A stretch of DNA of 64,000 nt from Porphyromonas pogonae (GCF_036320655.1 NZ_CP143258.1:2642001-2706000), one strand, 5' to 3'; positions 19,620-30,049 are shown, counted from the first letter of the stretch. Program-made: numbers and translations. Notes: generated by a model from the letters alone, not told the origin.

Positions 19620-20249
19620 ATGGCAAGTTTAGTAGGAAAAAAAGCGCCTTCATTCAATGCAACAGCAGTGAAAGGCAGCGAAATCATAGAGAATTTCTCT
19701 TTGGATCAATATCTGGGTAAGAAGTATGTAATTTTCTTCTTCTATCCCATGGACTTTACCTTTGTTTGCCCCACAGAACTTCATGCTTTCCAAGCCAAGT
19801 TGGCTGAATTCGAAAAGCGTGATGTGGCAGTAGTGGGTTGCTCGGTAGATTCACAGTTCTCCCATTTCCAGTGGTTACAAATGGACAAGAGCCAAGGTGG
19901 TATCAAAGGTGTAGAGTACCCTATTGTGTCTGACTTTGCGAAAACGATTTCGGATAACTACGGTGTTCTTGCAGGAGAAATGGATTACGATGAAGATGGC
20001 AATGCCTATATGACCGGCGAGCCGGTAGCTTATCGTGGTCTATTCCTGATTGATAAATCGGGAGTAGTGCGCCATGTGGTAATTAATGACCTCCCTTTGG
20101 GGCGTAATGTAGATGAAGCACTTCGTATGGTAGAAGCTTTGCAACATGTTGAAAAATACGGTGAAGTTTGTCCTGCGAACTGGAATGAAGGCCAAGATGC
20201 AATGAAAGCAGATAACAAAGGTGTATCAGAGTATCTAAGCAAGCACTAA
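19620..20249 (+). CDS. Typical 2-Cys peroxiredoxin (AhpC/TSA family)
   Basis: 209 residues. Thiol peroxidase reducing H2O2 and organic peroxides in the cytoplasm. Peroxidatic Cys50 lies in DFTFVCPTE with Pro43 and Thr47 nearby; resolving Cys184 is in GEVCPANW, as in the typical 2-Cys dimer class. R and W residues of the R-x-L-F-L-I-D-x-x-G block are present. No ahpF reductase gene is adjacent, so the reductant is probably thioredoxin encoded elsewhere (inference). Monocistronic with its own promoter and terminator. Confidence 0.94.
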   Translation: MASLVGKKAPSFNATAVKGSEIIENFSLDQYLGKKYVIFFFYPMDFTFVCPTELHAFQAKLAEFEKRDVAVVGCSVDSQFSHFQWLQMDKSQGGIKGVEYPIVSDFAKTISDNYGVLAGEMDYDEDGNAYMTGEPVAYRGLFLIDKSGVVRHVVINDLPLGRNVDEALRMVEALQHVEKYGEVCPANWNEGQDAMKADNKGVSEYLSKH

Positions 20250-20341
20250 TCTCTCTTCCGACCAATCTTACAAAAGATTGTTTAATGAGAGTATCATATA
20301 AGAATTCTCATTATTTACGGGATGAGAAAATCATAAATAGC

Positions 20342-20379
20342 AAGGGTGATGTAAATCAATAAGATTTGTATCACCCTTA
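20342..20379 (+). terminator. Terminator after the peroxiredoxin gene
   Basis: Stem AAGGGTGAT..AAATC pairing with GATTT..ATCACCCTT around a short loop, about 95 nt after the stop. No perfect T run, so efficiency is uncertain. Confidence 0.6.
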
Positions 20380-20479
20380 CTATTTAATATCAATAAAAGA
20401 TTATTGTAAATGCTTTCAAACTCCCAGCTCTTCACATTATATCATAATGGAGCAATAGCGTATGAATGTGATTTTATGT

Positions 20480-21355
20480 TCAAGCAGGAGCCACTACTTT
20501 GATGGATCGCGGTAGCACTTCTATAATAATCTTCTTACCCATGTTTACAGCATCGCCATCAAGATGCACCACACCGTCCTTTTCCCTGCAAATGGTTACT
20601 TTCTTTGTTTGGTAAATCTCTGTATTGGAACTCTTATCCAACTGCTTTGTAAAAAGTTGTAAAGCCATCTGTGCCGCTCTTATATCATGAAACGGTTTCA
20701 TAATCACCAGATCCATCACTCCGTCTTCCATGCTGGCATTGGGTGCAATATAAGCATTGTTGCCATATTGATTAGCGTTGGCAGCAGCAATCAAGAAAGC
20801 CTCCTTCTTCAACTTTTGGTCATTAAACTCCACATCATAATAACCGGGAGTATAAGATATAAACTTTTCAATAGCTGTCTTGACGTAAGCTATGGGACCA
20901 CGGAAAGGAGACTCGGCAAACTTGGCACTTACTTCGGCATCAAACCCCATACCACAAGTACAGAAAAAAGGATGCTCATTGGCCTTACAACAATCTATAG
21001 TCCGTACACGGCCTTTTACCAGTTGCTCTATAGCCCTACCCTCGTTCATTGACAAGTTCAGCGCTCTTGCCAATCCATTACCCGATCCCTTGGGTACAAT
21101 GCCCAAGATAGCGCTGGAGTATAGCAAAGCTTTGGCTACTTCGTTTACTGTACCATCCCCCCCCACAGCAATGACCATATAATACCCATGGTCTACCGCT
21201 GTACGGGCAAGGTCATAAGCATGTCCGCCTTCTTTGGTATAGGTAAGAAATAATTGGATATCTGTGTCTCTGAAAGCATCGGCCAAAAGTTCCGGAATAC
21301 TTCCTTTGGAGCTAATCCCTGAAATAGGATTGATAATAGCCAGAGCCTTTTTCAT
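20480..21355 (-). CDS. Diacylglycerol/lipid kinase (YegS/DagK family)
   Basis: 291 residues. Seen: N-terminal [11 protein letters not shown], the nucleotide-binding [13 protein letters not shown] near 67-79, [15 protein letters not shown] and [14 protein letters not shown], which are the conserved blocks of the DAGK catalytic family, followed by a beta-sandwich C-terminal domain ending with HLDGDAV. It phosphorylates diacylglycerol or a related lipid with ATP. Its ATG overlaps the queF stop by 4 bp, so the two are translated together, although no functional link between them is known to me. Confidence 0.9.
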   Translation of the reverse strand: MKKALAIINPISGISSKGSIPELLADAFRDTDIQLFLTYTKEGGHAYDLARTAVDHGYYMVIAVGGDGTVNEVAKALLYSSAILGIVPKGSGNGLARALNLSMNEGRAIEQLVKGRVRTIDCCKANEHPFFCTCGMGFDAEVSAKFAESPFRGPIAYVKTAIEKFISYTPGYYDVEFNDQKLKKEAFLIAAANANQYGNNAYIAPNASMEDGVMDLVIMKPFHDIRAAQMALQLFTKQLDKSSNTEIYQTKKVTICREKDGVVHLDGDAVNMGKKIIIEVLPRSIKVVAPA

Positions 21356-21822
21356 CTCATATCCAGATTAGCAAGGCGTGTCTCAGCCAAGCGCTCATAT
21401 TTCGTCCCGGGACGACCATAGTTGCAATAAGGCAAAATACTGATGCCTCCGCGAGCCGTAAAGTCTCCCTGTATCTCAATGTATTTAGGATCCATAAGCT
21501 TTATCAGATCTTTCATGATGATGTTTACACAATCCTCATGGAAAGCTCCATGGCTACGAAAGCTGAATAGATAAAGCTTTAAGCTTTTGCTTTCCACCAT
21601 TTTTATATCCGGGATATAATTAATGTATATTGTGGCAAAATCAGGCTGTCCTGTTATTGGGCAAAGACTGGTAAATTCAGGACAATTGAATTTGACCCAA
21701 TAATCATTATCTTGATGTTTGTTTGTAAATGCTTCCAATACTTCCGGGGCGTAGTCCTGACTGTAAGTTGTAGAGTTGCCCAAATGAGTTAGTTCATTTT
21801 CTCCTTCTCTGATACTGCTCAT
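21352..21822 (-). CDS. queF: NADPH-dependent 7-cyano-7-deazaguanine reductase (short form)
   Basis: 156 residues, the single-domain QueF type. Reduces preQ0 to preQ1 in queuosine synthesis. Catalytic Cys54 in [13 protein letters not shown] with Asp61, then the [13 protein letters not shown] motif that binds NADPH, and FHEDC. queA, the next step in the pathway on tRNA, lies at 30201-31415. The gene overlaps dagK downstream by 4 bp. Confidence 0.95.
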   Translation of the reverse strand: MSSIREGENELTHLGNSTTYSQDYAPEVLEAFTNKHQDNDYWVKFNCPEFTSLCPITGQPDFATIYINYIPDIKMVESKSLKLYLFSFRSHGAFHEDCVNIIMKDLIKLMDPKYIEIQGDFTARGGISILPYCNYGRPGTKYERLAETRLANLDMR

Positions 21823-21841
21823 AATATATTACAATATTGTA

Positions 21842-23890
21842 TTACTGATTAATAGGAATAAAAGTGATAGCTTGCCCCCCACCGGGAGCCATCATAATGT
21901 TTATCTTAGAATTGGCATCCACAGTCTCTTCTACTATTTCATAGGCTAGAGGGTTTGTTCTCCAATGTGACTTCTCGGTATCCATATAGCGTGTTGCTGT
22001 ATATTGCACTCCTTTTTCCAAGAAGTTGAGAGGGATATTTACTTCCTTAGCTTTTTCATTGGTTATAGCACCCAAGAAAAATCTATCTTTTGCTCGTCTT
22101 GCCACCACATAGAATTCTCCCGGCTCGCCGGCTAAGGGATATGAACTATCGATGTCGGTATCATAGTCCTTAAAAAAACGAAAAGCAGGATGATCCTGAT
22201 AGTTCTCGATCTGATCTGCAGCCATCTGTAGCGGAGAGTACAATACTACCCAGTTAGCTATTTGCTTAGCAAGAGTGCTGTTTACCCGGCTATTGCCTTT
22301 ATCGAGTCCATTCCATTTCTTACGCTTGGGAGATTGCTTACTCTTCTCTAGCTTTATATCAAAAATCCCGGGGGTATAATCCATTGGTCCTGATAAAAGG
22401 CGTGTAAACGCCAAGATTGCCTGATGCTCGGGAGGGTTACCTTCGCTCCAAGCATTCCATTCCATTCCGCGTGCACCCTCACGAGTCATCATATTAGGAT
22501 AAGTTTTTCTTATACCAGTATCTTTAATGGGTTCGTGAGCATCTATCATTATTTTATATTTAGCGGCAGTCTCCACCACCTTGCGATAGTGGCGTACCCC
22601 ATACTGCGAATGATGTAGATATTTACCAGGAAAAGCACCCGCATAACCTGTCTTTACAACATTTACGCCACGGGCAGCATACCAAGCAAAAGCACTATCG
22701 AGCACACTTTCGTAATAGGGGATATTACCACCTGTCTCATGGTGACCGATCAGTTGAATATTTTTGGATTGCGCATAATTGACTATGCTATCCATGTTAA
22801 AATCGGCATATGGACAAGTATAACAAAAGTGTTGGCTACCGCCCCAGTTTTCCCAGCCCTCGTTCCAACCTTCAAAAAGTACAGCCTGAATATCATTGTC
22901 GGCAGCAAAATCAATATACTTCACGGCGTTTTCAGTGGTAGCACCATGCCTGTCATCCATTGTCCATGTTTCTAAGCCCAAATGCATTCCCCACCAAATA
23001 CCAACGTATTTCATGGGCTTTATCCAGGATGTATCTTTTATTTTGGATGGTTCATTGAGATTGAGCCATACATTGCTGGCAGGCAAGTCTATCGCTCTTC
23101 TGCCAATGATAATACTGCGCCAAGGTGTCACAAACGAAGCCCCCATACGGGCCTTAGTACCATCGGGCAGAGGGATAAGCTCCGCTTTCAGTCCGAGAGC
23201 ATTAGAAGGGTCTTTTTTGAGTGTCATCTCAGGAAAATCCGTGAGAGCCGCTTCATGTAGCGAAACGTATAGCGAGTCTGAGAATTTAAATGTAATAGGC
23301 GTATTGGCATCCTTAAGTTTGGAAAGAGCTAATTTACGGTATAGCAATTCATATGTATCCCCATTAGCGGGAATAGACCATGTAAGCGCATCGTGAGTAA
23401 AGCGAAAGGAAGTCAATTCATCTTTGATCATTACGGAATCAGCCTTATTCTTAGTCTCATAAGCATAGCGAAAAGCCATACCATCATCAAATACTCTGAA
23501 AATAACTTCCATTAAGCCTCCATCATCATTCTTAAGAGGTATGCGCATCTCATTGTAGCGGTTACGAACTTCTTTATTTTCACCCCAAGGCATGGTGTAA
23601 GAGCTATCTACACCGGCAGTACTCACTAGTAGAGGTGTAAAACCATCGCTTAGCCTTTGCCCACTGGATGCTACAAATCCCAGACGAGACTTATCGATCA
23701 ATAAAGAATCATCTACTTTAAAGCTATAAAACATCTCACCGTGATCATTCAACACAAACTCTACCGCAAGCCTATTGTCGGGAGAAGTGATTACAACCGG
23801 TTGCTTGCGGGGATATCCGCATGAAGAAAACACTATGCACAGCACACTGCACAGCAAGATAAGTTGGCGATGTATATGAGGATGTTTCAT
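21842..23890 (-). CDS. GH97-family alpha-glycosidase lipoprotein (SusB-like)
   Basis: 682 residues from the ATG at 23890; a longer frame would start by TTG inside the promoter -7 box. Lipoprotein signal ends CIVFSSC. N-terminal beta-sandwich (about 25-270, SPDNRLAVEFVLND) is followed by a TIM barrel with YVGIWWGMHLG, FEGWNEGWENWGG, HHETGGN, MIDAHEP and the EGNPPEHQAILAFTRLLSGPMDYTPG region, typical of GH97, then a C-terminal beta domain. It would cleave alpha-glucosides or -galactosides in the periplasm or at the surface. It is not next to the SusC/SusD pair, so a shared substrate is not implied. Confidence 0.93.
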   Translation of the reverse strand: MKHPHIHRQLILLCSVLCIVFSSCGYPRKQPVVITSPDNRLAVEFVLNDHGEMFYSFKVDDSLLIDKSRLGFVASSGQRLSDGFTPLLVSTAGVDSSYTMPWGENKEVRNRYNEMRIPLKNDDGGLMEVIFRVFDDGMAFRYAYETKNKADSVMIKDELTSFRFTHDALTWSIPANGDTYELLYRKLALSKLKDANTPITFKFSDSLYVSLHEAALTDFPEMTLKKDPSNALGLKAELIPLPDGTKARMGASFVTPWRSIIIGRRAIDLPASNVWLNLNEPSKIKDTSWIKPMKYVGIWWGMHLGLETWTMDDRHGATTENAVKYIDFAADNDIQAVLFEGWNEGWENWGGSQHFCYTCPYADFNMDSIVNYAQSKNIQLIGHHETGGNIPYYESVLDSAFAWYAARGVNVVKTGYAGAFPGKYLHHSQYGVRHYRKVVETAAKYKIMIDAHEPIKDTGIRKTYPNMMTREGARGMEWNAWSEGNPPEHQAILAFTRLLSGPMDYTPGIFDIKLEKSKQSPKRKKWNGLDKGNSRVNSTLAKQIANWVVLYSPLQMAADQIENYQDHPAFRFFKDYDTDIDSSYPLAGEPGEFYVVARRAKDRFFLGAITNEKAKEVNIPLNFLEKGVQYTATRYMDTEKSHWRTNPLAYEIVEETVDANSKINIMMAPGGGQAITFIPINQ

Positions 23891-23895
23891 AAGTG

Positions 23896-23903
23896 CAAAG
23901 ATA
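23896..23903 (-). promoter_or_regulatory. -7 box 6 nt before the GH97 start
   Basis: TATCTTTG on the minus strand ends 5 nt before the ATG at 23890. The mRNA would have almost no 5' leader. It rules out the upstream TTG start. Confidence 0.55.
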
Positions 23904-24048
23904 GGCAAAATCAGATTAGGTTATAATCCCACAATACCAAACAAGATTCGATATCACTTTAACACAATACCTCATAACGCCCCTACGTCCAAACATCTTG
24001 TATCATCCCCTCCTCACCATAAAACCACACACACATTTATATAAAAAA

Positions 24049-24080
24049 CTCCCGCGTGGCTTTGTAAGCACATGCGGGAG
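24049..24080. terminator. Terminator downstream of the RND operon
   Basis: Stem CTCCCGCGTG pairing with CATGCGGGAG, with an A run on its left giving a T run on the minus strand. Suits the end of the efflux operon. Confidence 0.75.
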
Positions 24081-24121
24081 AAATCATTTATGTAATAAAA
24101 AGAGAAGCTTTCAGAAAAATC

Positions 24122-24424
24122 TCATATAGACTTCTCCACCGGCATTACAAAAGCCCTAAGTCCCTGTTCCGGGGTAGCGGTATCGAGCTGATGCAGGTCA
24201 CTCAATATCGCATCCACCCTATCTTCGTCACATATCACCATCATAGCAGAGTTCATGGTAGGCCAAGCGTGTGAACCCAAATGCGGCTCACCATCCGCAG
24301 AGCCTTGACCGGCAACCTCCGTCCAAGTAGTATAACCTTTCAGGGTGTTCTTGTGAAGAATCCGCAATATCAATGGGTGATATGCCTGATTATATGTTAT
24401 GAATATACATTTCTGCTGTTTCAT
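24122..24424 (-). CDS. PII-like small protein of the RND efflux operon
   Basis: 100 residues, last gene of the four-gene operon, starting within the stop of the RND pump gene (ATGA overlap). The sequence fits a ferredoxin-like PII/DUF3240 fold: FITYN strand, a GYTTWTEVAGQG T-loop-like segment rich in Gly, then MVICDEDRVDAILSDLHQL and a final AFVMPVEK strand. A role sensing a ligand and modulating the pump is inferred from position and fold only; the key residues of classical GlnB are absent. Confidence 0.65.
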   Translation of the reverse strand: MKQQKCIFITYNQAYHPLILRILHKNTLKGYTTWTEVAGQGSADGEPHLGSHAWPTMNSAMMVICDEDRVDAILSDLHQLDTATPEQGLRAFVMPVEKSI

Positions 24425-27400
24425 GCTTTATGATGCTTTACTTTGAGTTTTTTCTCCAGTCGTTTACGTTCTCTTTTCACTCCTATGCCGGATATGGAAG
24501 CATATACTGTGGGCACAATGATCAGTGTAATAAGTGTCGAAAATGCCAATCCCCATGCCACAGTGATCCCCATGGGTTGCCATAGCTCTGAGCCTTCGCC
24601 AATACCTATTGCCAGCGGCACCATACCCAATATAGTAGTGAGGGTAGTCATCAATACAGGTCTTAAGCGCGATTTTCCGGCTGTGGTCACAGCTTGTAGG
24701 ATACCCATGCCTCGCTCACGGCAGAGCCTTGTATAGTCGATAAGCACGATACCGTTTTTCACCACTATACCCATAAGCATGATAAGCCCTATCAGAGCCA
24801 TGGCCCCAAAAGGTTTTCCGCTCAACAGTAAACCTATAATAACACCACTTATAGCAAATGGAATAGCAAACATAATCACAAAAGGATCAACAAGACTCTC
24901 AAACTGTGCCGCCATCACAATAAACACAAGCAGTATGATAAGTAGCATGAGCGTACCGAGATCGGCAAAAGATTTCTGCTGGTCTTCATATGTTCCCCCT
25001 ATAGTATAGGTAATGCCTGAAGGGATTTGCATCGACTTCATGGATTTATTGGTATCCTTGACCAAGTCACTCAGCGCTGCGCCTTTGGCCACTGAGGCCG
25101 TTACTGTCACGACACGAGATCTGTCCTTACGATCGATGGTCGGGGGAGTATCACGCTCTACAATATTGGCCAAGTCTCCGAGACGTATACCTTTTCCCTG
25201 TGGGGTATATATCATGATGTTGGATATGTCCGTCATAGACTCACGGAATTTAGGATCAAGATGTACCCTGATCTTATACTCCTCACCGTCTTCCCTGTAA
25301 TAAGAAGCGATATTCCCCGTCAAACCCGCTTTCACAAATGAAGCAGCACTACTGATATTAAGCCCATTATCGGCCAGCTTCTGCCTATCGAACTCAATAC
25401 GATATTCCGGTTTGTAGTCCTTACGGCTGATATTGGCTTCGGCACATGCTTTAGACTTATGCAAGTCATCCAAAAGTTTCTTGGCCACTTTGTCCGTCTC
25501 CAAAAAGTCATGTCCAAAGATATCTATCTTCACATTAGCTTGACCTGTGGCTCCTCCTCCTTGGCCTGAGCCTATGGTATAGCTTGATACTTCGGGGAAA
25601 TCATCCACTATCTTACGCAACTGAGCAGAGATCTCACCAATACCACGCTCACGCTCGGACCGTGGCAAAAGATTTATGTAGAAAGAGAGGATGTTATTTC
25701 CGTTTTCATTGATTGCAGACATACTGTTGTCCTCATCAGCCTGCCCTGCCGTCATGGTACATACATCAATCTCTTTGACCTCTTTGATCCATCGGTCATA
25801 GATACGCTGTCCCACCTCTTTGGCAATAGGCATATTAGTTCCCACAGGGAGCTCCACCGTCGCTGTAAGATAAGAGTTGTCTGCTTCCGGCATAAATTCC
25901 GTCTTAAGCAATGGAGACATCATGAGAGTCAAAATAAATAATCCCAATGTTCCCAAAATAACCAATGTGCGGTGATGCACCCCCCAATGCAAGAAACGCC
26001 CGTAATAAGTATCCACTTTGTCGAGGAACTTATCAATCGGTGTGAATATCTTCTTTTGCAAGCGAGACTGCTTGGGATTACGTTTGAGTAAAAGCGAACA
26101 CAGCATCGGAGTCAACGACAAAGCTGCTATGGTAGATACTATCATCACGATACTCACAATCCATCCCAACTGACGGAACAATATTCCCGTAAAGCCCTGC
26201 ACCATCGTGAGCGGAAGGAATACCGCCAACATAGTCAAAGTAGAAGCTATTACCGAAATACCCACCTCATTGGTAGCATGCACTGCAGCTTGCTTGGGAT
26301 AACTACCCCGCTCTATATGCTTGGTGATATTCTCAAGCACCACAATAGCATCATCCACCACCATACCTATAGCTATGGATAGGGAGCTAAGCGATATAAT
26401 ATTGAGAGTATTGCCTGTAGCCATCAGGTATATAAACGCTCCTATCAATGATATAGGGATAGTGATAACAATGATAATAGTCGCTCGCCAACGCCCTAAG
26501 AAGAACAACACCACTAACATAACTACAAGGAAAGTAATGAAGATAGTGCTCTTGAGGCTATCTATCGTCTTTACGATAAAAGTAGAAGTATCCACTACAT
26601 ATTTCACCTTGACATCAGAGGGCAGGCCGCTTCTGATCTCAGGGAGAGCTTTGGCTATAGCTTGTGATATCTTCACCGCATTGGCATCAGCTTGCTTACG
26701 TACTACAATGATAGCACCACGGTTATTATTGGCATAGATCTCCTGCTGGCGTTCAGCCTCTGTATCTACAACACGAGCTACATCCCTCAAGTACACATTA
26801 TGGCCTTGATAATTGGCTATCACAAGGCTTTCGAGCTCTTTGGGGTCTCTCAACTCACCTTGTACTCTGAGAGAGTTGGTCTGCGAACCCACATCAATAA
26901 GCCCCGTAGAGATGTTACGGTTTTCAGCGCCTACGATCTGAGCTATTTGAGCTATAGGGATATTGTAAGCCTGTAACTTGTATGGGTCACAATAGATCTG
27001 AATCTCCCTGTTTACGGTTCCTACCACCAATACCGTACCCACACCATCGATGCGAGCCAAGCGATTGGTAAGTTGATTCTCCAGTATTTTTTTGAGAGAT
27101 CCTGTACTCTGTTTGGCTTCCGCCGATAGTACCGTAACAGGAATATCATTGGAACCGAACTTAAAGATCATAGGACGCCCTACTTCATCCGGGAGCAGGT
27201 TCGATATGAAGTCCAGCTTATCGCGCACATCGTTGGTAGCCTCGGCAATATCCGTTCCCGCCTCAAACTGCAAGGTTATTACAGAGATGTTATCCTGGCT
27301 TTTTGACGTAATATGCTTCAGGTTACTGATACCGTTGAGCACATTCTCCAGTGGCTTCGTTATATTCGTTTCGATATCCTCTGCACTAGCTCCGTTATAC

Positions 27401-27549
27401 GAAGTCAGCACCATGATATTATTAGTCTCGATATCCGGCATCAAAGAGGTTGATAGCCGTGTAAGCGAAAATAAGCCTAAAACAAATATCCCTATGAAGA
27501 TGAGACTTGTGGTTACCGGTTTCTTGACGGCAATTTCATAAATACTCAT
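24421..27549 (-). CDS. RND efflux pump, inner-membrane permease (AcrB/MexB type)
   Basis: 1042 residues, full length. First helix FIGIFVLGLFSL, followed by a large periplasmic loop with TSYNGASAEDIETNI; then a block of six helices including GMVVDDAIVVLENI (the proton-relay Asp pair near 405), a second periplasmic loop, and a second helix block with MGIVVKNGIVLIDYTRLCRERG. Drug/proton antiport from the periplasm or inner leaflet into the TolC duct. HAE-1-like rather than metal type, as no CzcA/CusA Met or Glu triad is evident. Followed by the PII-like gene with 4-bp overlap and preceded by the adaptor gene. Confidence 0.95.
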   Translation of the reverse strand: MSIYEIAVKKPVTTSLIFIGIFVLGLFSLTRLSTSLMPDIETNNIMVLTSYNGASAEDIETNITKPLENVLNGISNLKHITSKSQDNISVITLQFEAGTDIAEATNDVRDKLDFISNLLPDEVGRPMIFKFGSNDIPVTVLSAEAKQSTGSLKKILENQLTNRLARIDGVGTVLVVGTVNREIQIYCDPYKLQAYNIPIAQIAQIVGAENRNISTGLIDVGSQTNSLRVQGELRDPKELESLVIANYQGHNVYLRDVARVVDTEAERQQEIYANNNRGAIIVVRKQADANAVKISQAIAKALPEIRSGLPSDVKVKYVVDTSTFIVKTIDSLKSTIFITFLVVMLVVLFFLGRWRATIIIVITIPISLIGAFIYLMATGNTLNIISLSSLSIAIGMVVDDAIVVLENITKHIERGSYPKQAAVHATNEVGISVIASTLTMLAVFLPLTMVQGFTGILFRQLGWIVSIVMIVSTIAALSLTPMLCSLLLKRNPKQSRLQKKIFTPIDKFLDKVDTYYGRFLHWGVHHRTLVILGTLGLFILTLMMSPLLKTEFMPEADNSYLTATVELPVGTNMPIAKEVGQRIYDRWIKEVKEIDVCTMTAGQADEDNSMSAINENGNNILSFYINLLPRSERERGIGEISAQLRKIVDDFPEVSSYTIGSGQGGGATGQANVKIDIFGHDFLETDKVAKKLLDDLHKSKACAEANISRKDYKPEYRIEFDRQKLADNGLNISSAASFVKAGLTGNIASYYREDGEEYKIRVHLDPKFRESMTDISNIMIYTPQGKGIRLGDLANIVERDTPPTIDRKDRSRVVTVTASVAKGAALSDLVKDTNKSMKSMQIPSGITYTIGGTYEDQQKSFADLGTLMLLIILLVFIVMAAQFESLVDPFVIMFAIPFAISGVIIGLLLSGKPFGAMALIGLIMLMGIVVKNGIVLIDYTRLCRERGMGILQAVTTAGKSRLRPVLMTTLTTILGMVPLAIGIGEGSELWQPMGITVAWGLAFSTLITLIIVPTVYASISGIGVKRERKRLEKKLKVKHHKA

Positions 27550-27556
27550 AATTGCA

Positions 27557-28594
27557 TTATCCCTTCTTTATTTTTACGGTTCCACCGTCCGTAAGATTAT
27601 TCAAGCCCGCAGTGATGACCACTTGGCCGGGCTTCAAACCCGAGATCACCTCGAAGTATTTACCCTGCACCTTACCGGCCTCCACTTTACAGTAGTGAGC
27701 TTTGCCTTCATCATAGAGATATACATATCTATCTCCGCTGCCCGGCTGCTTCATTACAGACTGGTAAGGTACCAGCACAGACTCCTTGTTTCCAAAACTC
27801 ATATTCACACGGGCATACATTCCCGGTCTTATCTGCTGGTCTTTATTGGCAATTTCTATCTCCACAGTGAAAGTGTGAGACATAGGGTCTATCGTAGGAT
27901 GAATAAGCGATACATATCCCTCGAAAGGTTTATCGCCCAGTGCATCCACTGTTATATTTACCGGCATTTTGAGTTTGAGTGATTTATAATAGTCTTCTGA
28001 TACATTGATCACCAACTTCACCGGAGATATCTGCTCCACGGTAAGTATAGGAAGCTGTGGTGAGGTCACATCACCATCATCATAGTTCTTGGCTGTGACA
28101 AGACCTGATATAGGGCTGCGAAGAGAAGTGTTCTGAGCGAGATTACCATACTGCGAGCGAGCTATCTCCATGGCTGTCTTGGCTGATTCCCACTGAGACT
28201 TGGATATGCCTCCTATCTTGTACAGCTCATCCATTCTGGCAAAATCAGTCTTCGCCTTATCCAGTTGCACTCTGATCTGTGAGAGCTGAGAGCCTTCCAT
28301 CCGAGCCAAAGCTTGCCCCTGACTGACCCGATCACCTACTTTCACATAGATCTTTTCTACACGCCCTCCCATCTGAGCTGAGATATTGTTCTTCACTTTG
28401 GAAATTATGGCAGCGGTAAACTCTTCTTCTATATTAATGGAACCGGTAATCACCGATGCCGTATCTACCAACTTTGCTGCTGATTCTGTGGAGTCTTGTG
28501 CTTTCTTGTTATCCGCTTTATTGCCACAAGAATTGAACATCGGTGTCACAACCATCAGAGCTATGATACCCGAAAATATAAATCTCTTATTCAT
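27557..28594 (-). CDS. RND efflux periplasmic adaptor (MFP family lipoprotein)
   Basis: 345 residues. Lipoprotein signal MFNSC (Cys23). Seen: lipoyl half-motif GRVEKIYVKVGDRVSQGQALARM, a short alpha-hairpin of about 100-145, second lipoyl half with LRSPISGLVTAKNYDDGDVT, beta-barrel and membrane-proximal domains ending with GLKPGQVVITAGLNNLTDG. It overlaps the upstream TolC gene by 4 bp and lies 7 bp before the pump gene. Links pump and outer membrane channel. Confidence 0.94.
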   Translation of the reverse strand: MNKRFIFSGIIALMVVTPMFNSCGNKADNKKAQDSTESAAKLVDTASVITGSINIEEEFTAAIISKVKNNISAQMGGRVEKIYVKVGDRVSQGQALARMEGSQLSQIRVQLDKAKTDFARMDELYKIGGISKSQWESAKTAMEIARSQYGNLAQNTSLRSPISGLVTAKNYDDGDVTSPQLPILTVEQISPVKLVINVSEDYYKSLKLKMPVNITVDALGDKPFEGYVSLIHPTIDPMSHTFTVEIEIANKDQQIRPGMYARVNMSFGNKESVLVPYQSVMKQPGSGDRYVYLYDEGKAHYCKVEAGKVQGKYFEVISGLKPGQVVITAGLNNLTDGGTVKIKKG

Positions 28595-30024
28595 CTGAGA
28601 CTGTTGTTTATTTGAGAATTATTCTTGTATGTATAGATGGGTTCCACTCCGGAAAGTTTATCCATTTCCGCACGTGCCACCATAAAATCATATATCGCTT
28701 GATTATAGTTCAGCTCCGCTTGCAACAGAGCCAGATCCGCATCATTGAGTTCTACCAGAGTGCTTTCTCCCGTTTTATACCTCACTTGGGCAATCTGATA
28801 TCCTTTTTTGGCCATACGTACCGCTTGTTCGGCAGCAATATATCGCTGCACGGCATTCTTGAGCTGCGTGCGTCCATTGAGGATACCCAGCCGTGTCTGT
28901 TGCTCAGCATCATGGCGCGACATCTCCATTTGTTGTAGTGATATCTTATTAGCTTTGACACTGTAATACCTATCACCTCCGCTAAACAATGGAATTTTCA
29001 GGGTGAGGTTGAGCATTGAATAAGGTGTCCAGCGTTTGCTATCGTCCAAATTGAACTTATTACTCATGTAATTATAGTTGTACAAAAAACCCAATGACAA
29101 AGTGGGGAGATAAGCCAGTTTACTTATCTTGAGGTTGTCCTTGAGTTGTCCTTGCTGTATACTCAACTGGCGTAGAGCAGAGTTATTGGTAAGTATAGTA
29201 TCCACAGGTGCCAGACTTTTTGAGATCAGGTCGTCTTTGTAATGTGTCAGAGAGTCCTTGATTATGATGTTGTAATTCTGATCCAGATCAAGCAGAACTT
29301 TGAGACGAGCCTTCGCCAAGTCAACAGACTGCTCGGCCTGCACCATATTGGGCTCAATATTTCTCCGTTGCACATCGCTACGCAACAGATCGAACTCCGC
29401 CACCAATCCTCTGTCAAACTTTTCTTTGATTTGGTTATAATTGAGAGTGGCATTATCATGGCTACGCTTAAATACCTCATAGGAGTCTTTGGCCAGGAGT
29501 ATGCTGTAATATGCCTTCTTCACTTCAGCCACAAGATCTATCTTGCTACCTCTCGATTTCTCTTTGGAAAGCTCAATGTCTTTTTCCGTCACAGCCAACG
29601 TGCTCCATAACTGCGGTGCAATGATAGGAATACCCGCCTGCACCCCCGTCTGTATATTATGAGTTTGTCCCACCTCGAAAGCCACCGGCTCTCCTTTGGT
29701 AGGCATTCCCGGCATACCGTCGAAATACATTTTCTGCTTCTTAATGGTGTAAGAATAATTGGTATTCCAATCGATTTGAGGCAGAAATTTGCTCCACGTC
29801 TTTTTATGATCGTAATTCTTTTTTACAATCTCCAGATCCGCTACTTTTATTTTGGGATTCTCACTGAGAGCTACTCTCACGGCATCATCGAGTGAGAGTA
29901 CCAAGGTACTATCCTTCTTTTGAGTATTGGCAGCCAACTGCATGCTACAACAGATGGATGATATTGACAATACGGAAAAAACCCTGACAATCCGTATCAA
30001 CTCCTTTTTTAATATTCTATTCAT
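28591..30024 (-). CDS. TolC-family outer membrane efflux protein
   Basis: 477 residues from the ATG at 30024. Signal peptide near 1-33 (SMQLAANTQ). Two repeats of the OEP type: LSLDDAVRVALSENPKIKVADLEI at the N-terminus with LAKDSYEVFKRSHDNATLNYNQIKEKFDRGLVAEFDLLRSDVQRR, and in the second half IPLFSGGDRYYSVKANKISLQQMEMSRHDAEQQ and YQIAQVRYKTGESTLVELNDADLALLQAELNYNQAIYDFMVARAEMDKL. First gene of the operon tolC-adaptor-pump-PII. Confidence 0.94.
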   Translation of the reverse strand: MNRILKKELIRIVRVFSVLSISSICCSMQLAANTQKKDSTLVLSLDDAVRVALSENPKIKVADLEIVKKNYDHKKTWSKFLPQIDWNTNYSYTIKKQKMYFDGMPGMPTKGEPVAFEVGQTHNIQTGVQAGIPIIAPQLWSTLAVTEKDIELSKEKSRGSKIDLVAEVKKAYYSILLAKDSYEVFKRSHDNATLNYNQIKEKFDRGLVAEFDLLRSDVQRRNIEPNMVQAEQSVDLAKARLKVLLDLDQNYNIIIKDSLTHYKDDLISKSLAPVDTILTNNSALRQLSIQQGQLKDNLKISKLAYLPTLSLGFLYNYNYMSNKFNLDDSKRWTPYSMLNLTLKIPLFSGGDRYYSVKANKISLQQMEMSRHDAEQQTRLGILNGRTQLKNAVQRYIAAEQAVRMAKKGYQIAQVRYKTGESTLVELNDADLALLQAELNYNQAIYDFMVARAEMDKLSGVEPIYTYKNNSQINNSLR

Positions 30025-30049
30025 CAAAAAGCTCTTTTATTCAACAGAA

